Assembly: GCF_030270605.1 (NCBI RefSeq)
Contig: NZ_BSYJ01000003.1
Coordinates: 496,001-560,000 of the forward strand
Source of the DNA: Biformimicrobium ophioploci
GTDB lineage: Bacteria > Pseudomonadota > Gammaproteobacteria > Pseudomonadales > Cellvibrionaceae
Direction: 5' to 3'
Length of the DNA stretch: 64,000 bases
Shown here: positions 26,663 to 35,291 of the stretch, one piece after another
Layout of the letters: each line of letters begins with the position of its first letter
Numbering within the stretch: position 1 is the stretch's first letter
The notes under the pieces: generated by a model
What the model was told of the DNA's origin: nothing
Seen by the model: the letters and a program-made list of their open reading frames with translations, nothing else
The model's database searches: none
Position numbers and translations under genes: made by a program

Positions 26663-27565
26663 GTGTCGAGCCTGACAGACGAGCTGGTCGAAGAAGCCGT
26701 GGCCGAAGCCGCGGCTGAAATCGAAAGCGAGCAAGAACAAGAAAAACAGGAAGCTGCTTCCAGCGAAACGCATGGTCCGGCGCAGGGCGAAATGCCGTTT
26801 GCGGTCGTGGCCGGCGAGGCCGTTACCGAGCTGCCAAAAGACCTGTATATCCCGCCGGATGCGCTGGAAGTGATCCTGGAGGCCTTCGAGGGCCCGCTGG
26901 ATCTGCTGCTGTACCTTATCCGGCGCCAGAATATCGATATCCTCGAAATCAATGTCGCGGCCATTACCGAGCAGTACATGACCTATGTCGAGGCCATGTC
27001 GGCGATCCGTTTTGAATTGGCCGCGGAATACCTGGTGATGGCCGCGATGCTGGCGGAGATCAAGTCGCGCATGCTGCTGCCGCGACCGCCAGCTGCGGAA
27101 GAAGAGGAAGGTGAGGATCCGCGTGCGGCGCTGATTCGCCGCCTGCAGGAGTACGAGCGCTTCAAGACTGCAGCGGAAGATATCGATGAGATGCCGCGCG
27201 TCGGCCGCGATATCCACCAGGCCTCGGCCCAGGCCCCGGACCGCAATGCGACCCGCCCGGATCCTGACGTCGACCTGCGCGAGGTTCTTCTTGCCCTGTC
27301 CGAAGTATTGCGCCGTGCGGACATGTTCGAAAGCCACCAGGTAGAAAAGGAAAAGCTTTCCACCCGTGAGCGCATGACCCAGGTGCTCGACCGTATCAGG
27401 CATGGCCAGTTCACGCCGTTCGTATCCCTGTTTACGCCGGAAGAGGGGCGTCTGGGCGTGGTTGTGACCTTCCTGGCAGTGATGGAGCTGGTCAAGGAGT
27501 CGCTGGTAGAGCTGGTACAGAATGAGGCCTTCGGCCCGATCCATGTGAGAGTTGTCAGTCAATGA
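26663..27565 (+). CDS. scpA: Segregation and condensation protein A
   Basis: A 300-residue kleisin that bridges SMC heads with ScpB. The acidic N-terminal extension is about 60 residues, longer than usual. The kleisin core follows, with FEGPLDLLLYLIRRQNIDIL, EYLVMAAMLAEIKSRMLLPR and a C-terminal winged helix (VVTFLAVMELVKESLVEL). It starts at GTG 26663 with an AAGGG upstream. It overlaps scpB by 4 bp (ATGA). No smc gene is in the window. Many gammaproteobacteria with ScpAB but without nearby smc exist. Confidence 0.93.
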   Translation: MSSLTDELVEEAVAEAAAEIESEQEQEKQEAASSETHGPAQGEMPFAVVAGEAVTELPKDLYIPPDALEVILEAFEGPLDLLLYLIRRQNIDILEINVAAITEQYMTYVEAMSAIRFELAAEYLVMAAMLAEIKSRMLLPRPPAAEEEEGEDPRAALIRRLQEYERFKTAAEDIDEMPRVGRDIHQASAQAPDRNATRPDPDVDLREVLLALSEVLRRADMFESHQVEKEKLSTRERMTQVLDRIRHGQFTPFVSLFTPEEGRLGVVVTFLAVMELVKESLVELVQNEAFGPIHVRVVSQ

Positions 27566-28521
27566 GTATTTCCAATGAGCTTCTGCGCCGCATCGTTGAA
27601 GGCGCATTGCTGGCCTCTAGCGGGCCGCTTTCCGAGGACCGCCTGCTGGACCTTATCGAAGAGGGCGAGCGCCCGGAAAAAAGTGTCCTGCGAGAGGTGC
27701 TTGCAGAAATCGAGCAGAGCTGTGGTGATCGCGGCTTCGAGCTGAAGCAGGTTGCCAGCGGCTGGCGCTTCCAGGTGCCGGCAGATCTGGCCCCGTGGGT
27801 GAATCGCCTGTGGGAGGAAAAGCCGCAGAAATACTCCCGTGCGGTGCTGGAGACTCTTGCGATTATCGCCTATCGCCAGCCGATCACCCGTGGCGATATC
27901 GAGGAAATTCGCGGCGTTGCGGTGAGCTCCCATATCGTCAAGACACTGAGTGAGCGCGACTGGATCAAGGTGGTCGGGCACCGCGATGTTCCGGGCAAGC
28001 CGGCGCTGTTTGCGACTACACGGGCATTTCTGGACTACTTTAATTTGAAGAGCCTCGACGATTTGCCAACCCTGAGTGAAATTCGCGATATCGACAGCCT
28101 GAACCAGGCGCTGGACCTGGGCGAAGGTATGGCAGGGGTTGCGGCGCAAGAAACCGCAGAAGAAGTGGCGGAAGAAAGGGCGGAAGAAACGGCGGAAGAA
28201 ACGGCGGAAGAAGCGCAAATCGCCACAGAGGGTGAAGCGGCTGCCGATGAAGTGAGTGAAGACGCAGCGCTGCACGACGAGGCTGCTGCCGAGGAGACCG
28301 AGCGGATGCTGGCAGAGCTGCAGGCCGGATCCCAGGAAATCCCGGTGACAACGATCGAGCGGGAAGTGCCGGAGCAGGCCCCGCAGCAACCGGAACCAGA
28401 GTTGGAAGCAGGATCGCAGCCAGCTGAAGAGCCGGAAGCGCAGGACCAGGAGCCAGCTGCTCTGGAAAGCGCAGATTTTGAAGATGATGCCGGCGCCAAG
28501 CCGGAAGCCGACACGATTTAA
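27562..28521 (+). CDS. scpB: Segregation and condensation protein B with acidic C-terminal extension
   Basis: A 319-residue protein. The first about 185 residues are standard ScpB with tandem winged helices: RIVEGALLASSGPLSEDRLL, YSRAVLETLAIIAYRQPITR, IEEIRGVAVSSHIVKTL and GKPALFATT. The remaining about 130 residues are a low-complexity Glu/Ala/Pro-rich tail that most ScpB proteins lack. The tail is partly built from 12-bp repeats encoding EETA-like units. The 4-bp overlap with scpA indicates coupled translation of the condensin accessory subunits. Confidence 0.93.
   Translation: MSISNELLRRIVEGALLASSGPLSEDRLLDLIEEGERPEKSVLREVLAEIEQSCGDRGFELKQVASGWRFQVPADLAPWVNRLWEEKPQKYSRAVLETLAIIAYRQPITRGDIEEIRGVAVSSHIVKTLSERDWIKVVGHRDVPGKPALFATTRAFLDYFNLKSLDDLPTLSEIRDIDSLNQALDLGEGMAGVAAQETAEEVAEERAEETAEETAEEAQIATEGEAAADEVSEDAALHDEAAAEETERMLAELQAGSQEIPVTTIEREVPEQAPQQPEPELEAGSQPAEEPEAQDQEPAALESADFEDDAGAKPEADTI
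28150..28209 (+). repeat. 12-bp tandem repeat, five copies, in scpB tail
   Basis: There are five in-frame units of the form GAA-ACG-GCG-GAA (E-T/V/R-A-E). The fourth and fifth copies are identical and the others differ at one or a few bases. It encodes the Glu-Ala-rich tail and is a probable slippage hot spot. Confidence 0.85.
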
Positions 28522-28617
28522 CCCCGCAACAAGCAGGCGCCGTGTCGGATACTTCGGCCGGCGCTGTCCCCAGGTCACCCTTCGGGAGAAGGGCACCGCA
28601 ATTGATGAATTCAACGA

Positions 28618-29490
28618 ATGTCTAAAGACGAAACCCCGACGGGTGAAAAATTACAGAAAGTGCTCGCACGTGCCGGACTTGGCTCCAGGCGCGAGATGGA
28701 ACGTGCGATCGAGGCTGGCCGAGTTGCCGTAAACGGGGTCGTGGCCTCGTTGGGTGAGCGGGTTGTGCCGGATGACAAGATCGAGCTGGACGGCCGCCCT
28801 GTGAATGAAAGCGACGTCGTCGCGGAGCGCACACGGGTGATCCTGTACAACAAGCCGGTCGGGGAGATCTGTTCCCGCCACGATCCGGAAGGGCGGCCGA
28901 CGGTCTATGATCGCCTGCCGCGCCTTGGCAGCGGTCGGTGGATTTCTGTGGGTCGCCTTGACTTCAATACCAGTGGCCTGCTGCTGTTCACCAACAACGG
29001 GGAGCTGGCCAACCGCCTGATGCACCCCTCTTCGGTGATTGATCGCGAATACCTGGTGCGTATCCAGGGCGATGTCGACGAGGCCATGAAGAAGCGCCTG
29101 CGCGAGGGCGTGCTGCTCGATGACGGCATGGCGCGCTTCACCGATATTGTCGACAGCGGCGGTGAGGGCACCAACCGCTGGTACTACTGCGTGGTGATGG
29201 AAGGGCGCAACCGCGAGGTACGGCGCCTGTGGGAGTCGCAGGGCGTGCGCGTGTCGCGCCTCAAGCGAGTGCGCTACGGTAGTGTGTTTATTCCTTCGCA
29301 TGTGCGGGTCGGACAGTGGGTGGAAATGGAAACCCGCGAGATCAACGACCTTCTGGGGATGGCGGGGCTGAACAAAATTCGCCAGCGACCGCTGACACAG
29401 GCAGAAAAAAACAAGAAGGAGCGACATGAGCGCAAGCTGCGCAAATCGCCGAGTCGCTCGGGTGTGCCGTCCAAGCCGCGCAAGCGCTAA
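28618..29490 (+). CDS. rluB: 23S rRNA pseudouridine(2605) synthase RluB
   Basis: A 290-residue protein. An N-terminal S4 RNA-binding domain (KLQKVLARAGLGSRREMERA) precedes the RsuA-type catalytic domain, with the catalytic Asp in GRLDFNTSGLLLFTNNGEL and the motif EGRNREVRRLWESQG. It ends in a Lys/Arg-rich tail. RluB, rather than RluE/RluF or RsuA, is supported by the position behind scpAB and by the length and basic tail. It is convergent with the DUF1853 gene (6-bp gap, no terminator seen). Confidence 0.9.
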   Translation: MSKDETPTGEKLQKVLARAGLGSRREMERAIEAGRVAVNGVVASLGERVVPDDKIELDGRPVNESDVVAERTRVILYNKPVGEICSRHDPEGRPTVYDRLPRLGSGRWISVGRLDFNTSGLLLFTNNGELANRLMHPSSVIDREYLVRIQGDVDEAMKKRLREGVLLDDGMARFTDIVDSGGEGTNRWYYCVVMEGRNREVRRLWESQGVRVSRLKRVRYGSVFIPSHVRVGQWVEMETREINDLLGMAGLNKIRQRPLTQAEKNKKERHERKLRKSPSRSGVPSKPRKR

Positions 29491-29496
29491 TTTTCT

Positions 29497-30414
29497 TTAA
29501 CCCTTCGTGCCGGCCCGGTCGCCCTGCAATGTACGTTGTGCGCGATCGGGCCAATCCGCGGGTGTGACAAACCCCCGGGTGATTTCCGTCCCTGAATGGT
29601 CAATTTGTGCAATACAGACCGGTCGCCGCAGCGAGTTCACCGCCTTCGCGGCCTCTGCCCGACTGGGGGTGGCGTCGTCCACTTGATGCAGGTCCGCCAG
29701 CCACTCGGTTCTCTTTAGGGGCCGCCATAATTCTCCACACTCACTGTCCTCATCCAGGAAACTGTCTAGATCGGTCCACCAGTTTCTGTGGGTGCCATGA
29801 GTGGCATGGGGCTGTTGTTGGTGGTAGTGGTGGAACAGGCGGCCGGGCACCAGCGCGCAATGGCGCGAAACCGCCATGCCTTTTTCAAGTAACAGGGCTG
29901 TCGCCCGGTCATCGGTTGCGATTGGGAACTGGTGATTCGCCATGCGGGCGAGCTTCACATCCAGCCTATCCCGCAGCCCGGGCCCAACCCAGACGGTCTG
30001 CCCGGTCCCGTCACGAACCTGCAGGTAAAACTTCACCGCTACTTCCCAGTGCTCGATTGCCTGTTCCGGCAGATACTCGAGTACAAAATCCAGTTCGCCC
30101 AGTGTTTTCCCAGAATCGCGAATCGGCAGGTTGCGGGCCAGCAGGCGATAGTCCGGGTGGTGTTCGAAAATAAAAGCGCACAGGTCCTCGAAGTAAATAC
30201 CGAGACGCCTGTGCGGATATTCTTTAAAGCGCTTCTCCAGCAGTGGCTCCAACGCGGGACGGGTCTGTGGCCGGACATAAAACTCGGCCAGACCCTGCAG
30301 CCTGGAGGGCTCTAGCCAGGGCAGTGGGGCATTCGGCGCGATGGCCTCCTGTGTGACTGTCCACAGGAGGTTATGCCAGTGCAGACAGCAGGTCTCTTTT
30401 TGTTCTTCGCTCAA
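29497..30414 (-). CDS. DUF1853 family protein
   Basis: A 305-residue protein of unknown function that I recognise as DUF1853. The central conserved block is RLGIYFEDLCAFIFEHHPDY ... GELDFVLEY ... HWEVAVKFYLQV, at about residues 70-135. The GELDF then E-xxx-K pattern recalls PD-(D/E)XK nuclease folds, but the lysine spacing is not canonical, so I leave this as a hint. The only possible start after the preceding in-frame TAG is TTG 30414. There is no clear ribosome-binding site. Confidence 0.75.
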   Translation of the reverse strand: MSEEQKETCCLHWHNLLWTVTQEAIAPNAPLPWLEPSRLQGLAEFYVRPQTRPALEPLLEKRFKEYPHRRLGIYFEDLCAFIFEHHPDYRLLARNLPIRDSGKTLGELDFVLEYLPEQAIEHWEVAVKFYLQVRDGTGQTVWVGPGLRDRLDVKLARMANHQFPIATDDRATALLLEKGMAVSRHCALVPGRLFHHYHQQQPHATHGTHRNWWTDLDSFLDEDSECGELWRPLKRTEWLADLHQVDDATPSRAEAAKAVNSLRRPVCIAQIDHSGTEITRGFVTPADWPDRAQRTLQGDRAGTKG

Positions 30415-30449
30415 GGAACGCGTGTTCTCACTGGCCTATTTTCCCCATT

Positions 30450-32312
30450 TTATTTGATTGCCGCTGCGAGGCGGTAAAAATGGAAGCTGTTGGCTTCACT
30501 GCGATAGCCCCCGACTGCATGCAGTGCTCGCACTCCCGAACCGCGGTTCAGTCGCCCTTGCAGGTCGGAGGCAAAGGCTGCAAAGCCCGAGTGCAGGGTA
30601 ATGGCACCGTCCTCGGCTATGGCATAGAGGCCGCGCTCCGCCCGCGGTTGCATCGATGGCACGCTATCGAGTCCCAGCAGGTCTGTGATGATGCCGCCGC
30701 GACGCAGGTGGTGCACACGCGTCAGGTCATTGGCCTGCAGCGCCAGGGTGAAACCGTTGGCATCGAGTGTTGTAAAGGGGTTTCCAGGCGCGTCACCTTT
30801 CCACCCCACAAGCAGCTGCGCGCGGGAGTTGGAAAAATCGATCGCGGACAGGGCGTCGAAGTCCGGCCCGGTATTGGGTGCCGGGGTGACGAAACCGCGA
30901 AAATGCAGGGGGGCACCCTCGGAAAACCCGGTTTGTAGCTGGCTGGTGCTGACCTGGTAATTGGCGGGGTCCGTTTCCATGCCGGTGAAGTCGAACAGGT
31001 CGACCGGCCTTCCATTAAAGTTGCGCACATCAATGAATGCGTCGCTATCCGTTTGCTGGAGGAGTATTCCTGCCGCGGTGGTGATGTGCAGTCGGGCGAA
31101 GCCTGCTGTCGCGTCGAGCATATCTTCCCCGTCAATCCACTCGCCCAATATGGATACCCGCTGCCCAATAGAAAGACTGTCGGTATTTTGCTGTTCATGC
31201 GGGAAGCGTGGTTTCCTGACGGTTGTTTCCGGTCCTACCAGTACCAGCATCGTATCATTGAAAGTGACGCTGCCATCGGCACGCACCAGCCGTGCACCTT
31301 TCAGCATCAGTACGTCACCTTCGCGTGAAATGATGTGTCCACTGATAGCGTCCAGGCTGCCGCCCATTACGCTGCTCGCGGCGTAAACCATTTCTGCCGT
31401 GAAGCGGCGCTCAATGCGATCGAAAGTGCCGAAGGCAACAGTCGCGGTGCCTTCCCCCTCGGAAGCGAGCTGGGTCAGGCCCTGTGCACCTACAAACCCC
31501 TCGCCACCGATCTCCCAGGTGGTCTGCTCGTCGATATGTATGTCGAAGCCGCCGTGACGCGCATCCCTGAGCAGGAATGGGCGTACTGCAATGCGATACT
31601 GGTTATCTGTTTCACTGGTGCTTATGAGTGGTCCGCGTACGCGGAATTCGCGCTGCTCCAGCGGGTTGATCTCCGCGGTAAGGACCGGTAACAGCTCCGC
31701 AGTGATTGGGGTTTGCTCCAGGTTGATCTGGTGTGACGCGGCGAGGTTGAAATCCACCTCCAGCAGTGCCGGTATGCCGGGTGCAACGGTTAGTTGGCGA
31801 CGGTTATCGATCTGAAGCTCGAGTGTCACTTCGTTAACAGGGCTGCCGTCGCTGTTCACTACGGATGCAGTTTGCGCAACGCCGTCCAGCTCAACCTGTA
31901 TGTCGCTGTCGCTGTAAGAAAGGATGATTTCCCCGCTTGTATAGGTGCCAGCGGGTACAGTGGCGGCGGTGACCAGCTCGCTCAGTTCAACGTATTGGGC
32001 AAAGTCCACCATGCTTCGAGTGGGTAGCACGCTGACCGTGGTACCGTCTGCACGAGAGAGGTTCAGGGATAAGACTTCGACACTGTAGGTCCTGAAGTCC
32101 CCGTCAGCATCTGTCATGCCAATCAGTACATTGCCGCAATCGCTGTCGGAGGAGCCATTGTCGCTGGTGACACAGGTGGCCCCGGGTGTCGGTTCGGGCT
32201 GCTCCACTTCGGCGCTGCCGCCGCCACCGCCGCAGGCAGCGAGGAGTGCGGTCAGGAAAAGTGCCGCGAAATATTTCAGGCCGCGAGCCGGTATGTGTAT
32301 TGCTTGGAACAT
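30450..32312 (-). CDS. Large DUF4382/DUF5666-like lipoprotein
   Basis: A 620-residue secreted lipoprotein. The lipobox LAAC has its Cys at residue 27, followed by a GGGGG spacer. The N-terminal third (about 45-215) looks like DUF4382: VLIGMTDADGDFRTYSVEVL and ELVTAATVPAGTYTSGEIIL. The rest consists of several beta-rich repeats resembling DUF5666, each with an IGQRVSILGEW- or SREGDVLMLKGARL-like segment. The ATG at 32312 follows AAAAAAGGAT. It is probably outer-membrane anchored with a beta-sandwich structure. No enzymatic motif was seen and the role is unknown. Confidence 0.8.
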   Translation of the reverse strand: MFQAIHIPARGLKYFAALFLTALLAACGGGGGSAEVEQPEPTPGATCVTSDNGSSDSDCGNVLIGMTDADGDFRTYSVEVLSLNLSRADGTTVSVLPTRSMVDFAQYVELSELVTAATVPAGTYTSGEIILSYSDSDIQVELDGVAQTASVVNSDGSPVNEVTLELQIDNRRQLTVAPGIPALLEVDFNLAASHQINLEQTPITAELLPVLTAEINPLEQREFRVRGPLISTSETDNQYRIAVRPFLLRDARHGGFDIHIDEQTTWEIGGEGFVGAQGLTQLASEGEGTATVAFGTFDRIERRFTAEMVYAASSVMGGSLDAISGHIISREGDVLMLKGARLVRADGSVTFNDTMLVLVGPETTVRKPRFPHEQQNTDSLSIGQRVSILGEWIDGEDMLDATAGFARLHITTAAGILLQQTDSDAFIDVRNFNGRPVDLFDFTGMETDPANYQVSTSQLQTGFSEGAPLHFRGFVTPAPNTGPDFDALSAIDFSNSRAQLLVGWKGDAPGNPFTTLDANGFTLALQANDLTRVHHLRRGGIITDLLGLDSVPSMQPRAERGLYAIAEDGAITLHSGFAAFASDLQGRLNRGSGVRALHAVGGYRSEANSFHFYRLAAAIK

Positions 32313-32382
32313 GGACTTATCCTTTTTTGTTTCCCTCAGGCAATACAAAACGCAGTGGGCAGGAAATGGTTGACAGGCCAGG

Positions 32383-33789
32383 TTAAAAATCTGTCTCCAA
32401 TATTGGCAAGAAAATCTCCACGCGCAGACCCCGGTCCGTCGTGTTCCGCGCCAGAATTTCACCTTCGTGGGAGCGGATGGTGCGCTGGGCGATCGCGAGA
32501 CCCAACCCGTAGCCGCCGCTCTCGCGGGCGCGCGCTTCGTCAGTGCGGTAGAAGGGGCGGAAAATGGCGTCGAGTTTTTCCTCGGGCACGCCCTGGCCGG
32601 CATCCTCGATGGTGAGCTTCAACCGGTGTTGCTTGTCTTTTCCTGCTCGCACGCTTGCACCAGCGGAAATGCCAATGCGGATGTCCGATTGTTCGGGGCT
32701 GTAGCGGATCGCATTGCGCAGGATGTTTTCCAGTGCGGCAGTGAGTGAGCTGCCGCGGGTTGCAACCAGCGCCTCGTCGACGGAGCTGTTGAAGTCGATG
32801 GCAATGGACTTGCCGGCGGCCTCATCTCCGAGGTCTGCGATCAGGGCGTGAATAAGGCCATTCATCTCGACGACATCGTCCAGTGGTCGCTCATCCGCGC
32901 CGACCACTGGCATGGACAGGATGTCGCCGATGATGTCCTCAAGGTAGTCAGCCGCCTTTGCGATCTTGTCGAGCTCCGGATTGATGTCGCCGTTACCCTG
33001 CTGTTTTTGCCGGGCCAGCGCGAGCGCCACCTGCAGCCGCGCCAGCGGCGAGCGCAATTCGTGGCTCACGTCCTTCACCAGGCGACGCTGCTCTGACATG
33101 GATGCGTCGAGCTTTTCTGTCATGGAGTCGAATTCCCGCGCAAGGCGCGCGAGCTCGTCCTCCCGGTTGCCAAGCGTCGGCGCGACCCGGTGATGCAGTT
33201 CACCTTCCGCTACTTTTTGCGTTGCCGCGCTGATTTTCTGGATTGGCCGACTCAGGTAGCGCGCCAACAGGAAGCAGGCAATGCCGGAGACCAGTAGAGA
33301 CAGCAGGAGGATGGGACCAAAGCGCTTCAACAGGAATTTGAGCAGCAATTCTTCCTTGCTTTCCTGGGCGCTGATGGCAATACGCAGGTGGTTGCCATTG
33401 CGCATGGGCACGAAAAAACCGAAGACTGGTTTTCTGTCTACCAGTATGCGGCTCTCGCGGTTGCGCGGATTCAATGTACGGAACAGGGTATCCAGTGATT
33501 CGGGGATGGGGCGGTCGAGGATTTCGCGCCCACCCATATCCACCACGTAGATGCGGTCGGCGGTGCCTTCAGGGAGGCGCCTGAGCCAGTTGCGGAAATG
33601 TTCCGGGCCATGTCTGTGTGTCCTGCGCAGGTTGCGCATCATCGCATCGAAGAGTAGAGGTCCTTCCCAGCGGGCGTCTTCACTCGGATCATCGAAGTTT
33701 GCGAAGTGGGTGATGTATACGGTGGCCGCCACCATCACTGTGACAGTGAGCCAGGTGCCGATAAACATTTTCCAGAACAGGCTGCGCAC
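32383..33789 (-). CDS. cpxA: CpxA-like sensor histidine kinase
   Basis: A 468-residue membrane kinase. TM1 lies at about 9-27 and a periplasmic sensor region covers about 30-160. TM2 lies at about 162-182 and is followed by a HAMP domain. The H-box has His243 in DVSHELRSPLARLQVAL. The N-box is LENILRNAIRYSP and the G boxes are IEDAGQGVPEEKL and GGYGLGLAIA. It is 15 bp downstream of the response regulator gene, and a CpxP-like gene diverges from that pair. This layout matches E. coli cpxRA/cpxP, so an envelope-stress sensor is the best guess. Confidence 0.85.
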   Translation of the reverse strand: MRSLFWKMFIGTWLTVTVMVAATVYITHFANFDDPSEDARWEGPLLFDAMMRNLRRTHRHGPEHFRNWLRRLPEGTADRIYVVDMGGREILDRPIPESLDTLFRTLNPRNRESRILVDRKPVFGFFVPMRNGNHLRIAISAQESKEELLLKFLLKRFGPILLLSLLVSGIACFLLARYLSRPIQKISAATQKVAEGELHHRVAPTLGNREDELARLAREFDSMTEKLDASMSEQRRLVKDVSHELRSPLARLQVALALARQKQQGNGDINPELDKIAKAADYLEDIIGDILSMPVVGADERPLDDVVEMNGLIHALIADLGDEAAGKSIAIDFNSSVDEALVATRGSSLTAALENILRNAIRYSPEQSDIRIGISAGASVRAGKDKQHRLKLTIEDAGQGVPEEKLDAIFRPFYRTDEARARESGGYGLGLAIAQRTIRSHEGEILARNTTDRGLRVEIFLPILETDF

Positions 33790-33804
33790 GGTCCGGTCCT
33801 GCCC

Positions 33805-34491
33805 CTAGTCCTGGTTCCGGCGCAGCTGGTAGCCCGCACCGCGAATGTTGATGATCAGTTCCTTGGGGGCTGAGGCTGCCACCAGTTTCTTGCGAATATT
33901 GCTGACGTGGACATCAATGCTGCGGTCGTAGGGAAGCAGTTTGCGTCCGAGTGCCTCTTCCGTGAGGGTCTCCTTGCTGACCACTTCACCCGCCTGCTTG
34001 AGGAGCACCTGCAATACGGCAAACTCCGCTCCCGTGAGCGGCAGGGGTGTCTCATGCCAGTGGGCGGAATGCCCGGACGGGTCAATGACGAGGTCGCCGG
34101 ATTGCAGCAGGGAGGGAGGCTTGTCGTCCGGTGAGTGACGGCGCAGGACCGCTCTCAGGCGGGCCGTCAGTTCCCGTGGGTCGCAGGGTTTGGGCAGGTA
34201 GTCATCGGCGCCCATTTCCAGGCCCACAATACGGTCTACTGTGTCGCCCTTGGCTGTCAGCATCAATACGGGTAGCTGACTGTTTTCCCGCAATTTGCGC
34301 AGGAGCTGGAAGCCACTGTGCACCGGCAGCATAACGTCCAGAACTGCGGCATCGAACTTTCCGCTGCGGGCTTTCTCAAGACCCGTGCCACCATCGTTGG
34401 CCACTTCTACCGAGAAGCCCTCACCCTCCAGGTACTGGCGCAGAAGCTCGGTGAGTTCGACATCGTCATCGACGAGCAGGATCTTTGTCAT
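33805..34491 (-). CDS. cpxR: CpxR-like OmpR-family response regulator
   Basis: A 228-residue protein from the ATG at 34491, with GGAAG upstream. The receiver domain has the acidic pocket DDD and phospho-acceptor Asp52 in AVLDVMLPVHSGF, the conserved Thr/Lys region MLTAKGDTVDRI and MGADDYLPKP. The C-terminal winged helix is LTGAEFAVLQVLLKQAGEVV ... SIDVHVSNIRKKL ... IRGAGYQLR. It is transcribed with the kinase and divergent from the CpxP-like gene. It is probably activated by the kinase during envelope protein stress. Confidence 0.88.
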   Translation of the reverse strand: MTKILLVDDDVELTELLRQYLEGEGFSVEVANDGGTGLEKARSGKFDAAVLDVMLPVHSGFQLLRKLRENSQLPVLMLTAKGDTVDRIVGLEMGADDYLPKPCDPRELTARLRAVLRRHSPDDKPPSLLQSGDLVIDPSGHSAHWHETPLPLTGAEFAVLQVLLKQAGEVVSKETLTEEALGRKLLPYDRSIDVHVSNIRKKLVAASAPKELIINIRGAGYQLRRNQD

Positions 34492-34566
34492 TATTACTTC
34501 CGAACATTGGGTTGGTCTCCAGTATAAAGGCGTTGCGGTTTGCAAATGGTGCAATTTTGTCCTGTT

Positions 34567-34581
34567 TTTACTTTTTTTAAC
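34567..34581 (-). promoter_or_regulatory. Candidate CpxR box between cpxR and cpxP
   Basis: On the minus strand this reads GTTAA-N5-GTAAA, one base from the E. coli CpxR consensus GTAAA-N5-GTAAA. It lies 87 bp upstream of the cpxP ATG and 76 bp upstream of the cpxR ATG, a good position for control of either gene. Confidence 0.45.
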
Positions 34582-34604
34582 ATTTGCTTGCCGGCGCTTA
34601 ACCC

Positions 34605-34620
34605 ACCGGTTGACCGGTTG
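34605..34620 (+). repeat. Tandem 8-bp direct repeat in the cpxR-cpxP intergenic region
   Basis: ACCGGTTG occurs twice head to tail, without a gap. It lies between the candidate CpxR box and the cpxP gene. It could be an operator half-site pair or part of the core promoter (TTGACC at 34610-34615). Confidence 0.5.
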
Positions 34621-34668
34621 CTTCTAGTATTTGAATAACCGAAAGGAAAATACGCCAGGAGCGACATC

Positions 34669-35169
34669 ATGTTGAATCAGACCCTTCCCCGTAACTTCTC
34701 CCTTTTTGCGATGCTCGCAATACTGATGACTGCGGTCAGCTTTTCCGCGCATGCGGTTGCCCGCGACCATGCGCGGCATCACGGTAGCTGGGGGGAGCAC
34801 CGCCTGGAAAAAATGGCGAAGGAACTGCAGTTGACCGAAGAGCAGCAGGCCAAAATCAAGGCACAGCGCGAAGCAGCACGCGCGCAGTGCAAGGAGCGGC
34901 ATGAGCGTATTAGCGAGATTCGGGAGGAAATCGGCACGCTGCTGGAAGGCGGTGGCGAAGACAGCAAGCTCGATGCACTGGGGGCCGAAATGGGGCGCCT
35001 TAAGGTCCAGTGCATGAAGACCCACCACGACAGCTTCAAGGCCATGCGGGAAATGCTGACCGACGAGCAGAAGGCCAAGCTGGATGAGATGAAAGCCGAG
35101 CGCAAGGAGAAGGGCAAGGAGCGCCGCAAGCACCGGCACATGCACCAGAAGGACAAGTCTGCGAGCTGA
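34669..35169 (+). CDS. cpxP: CpxP/Spy-family periplasmic chaperone-like protein
   Basis: A 166-residue protein with a signal peptide (1-29). The mature part is helical and highly charged, with two LTxxQ motifs (LTEEQQAKIKAQ near residue 55 and LTDEQKAKLDEM near 128), the signature of CpxP/Spy. Two cysteines (Cys74, Cys115) could form a disulfide. His-rich patches lie at both ends (HARHHGSWGEHR and HRHMHQ) and could bind metal. CpxP restrains CpxA and assists periplasmic folding in E. coli. Divergence from cpxR supports this assignment. Confidence 0.85.
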   Translation: MLNQTLPRNFSLFAMLAILMTAVSFSAHAVARDHARHHGSWGEHRLEKMAKELQLTEEQQAKIKAQREAARAQCKERHERISEIREEIGTLLEGGGEDSKLDALGAEMGRLKVQCMKTHHDSFKAMREMLTDEQKAKLDEMKAERKEKGKERRKHRHMHQKDKSAS

Positions 35170-35212
35170 GGTCCCGTTTCCCCATGACTGACCGGTTACC
35201 AACCCATCCCGG

Positions 35213-35254
35213 GCGGCTATTGCTGGCCGGGGTGTTTGTTGGGAGAATAGCCGC
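35213..35254 (+). other. Inverted repeat upstream of flavodoxin gene
   Basis: A perfect 9-bp dyad GCGGCTATT (35213-35221) / AATAGCCGC (35246-35254) has a 24-nt loop. It ends 38 bp before the likely flavodoxin start. There is no T tract. It may be a regulatory hairpin or operator. Confidence 0.4.
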
Positions 35255-35291
35255 GCAAAAATGAGCAGTAACTTATTTGGGTGGCGTCAGC

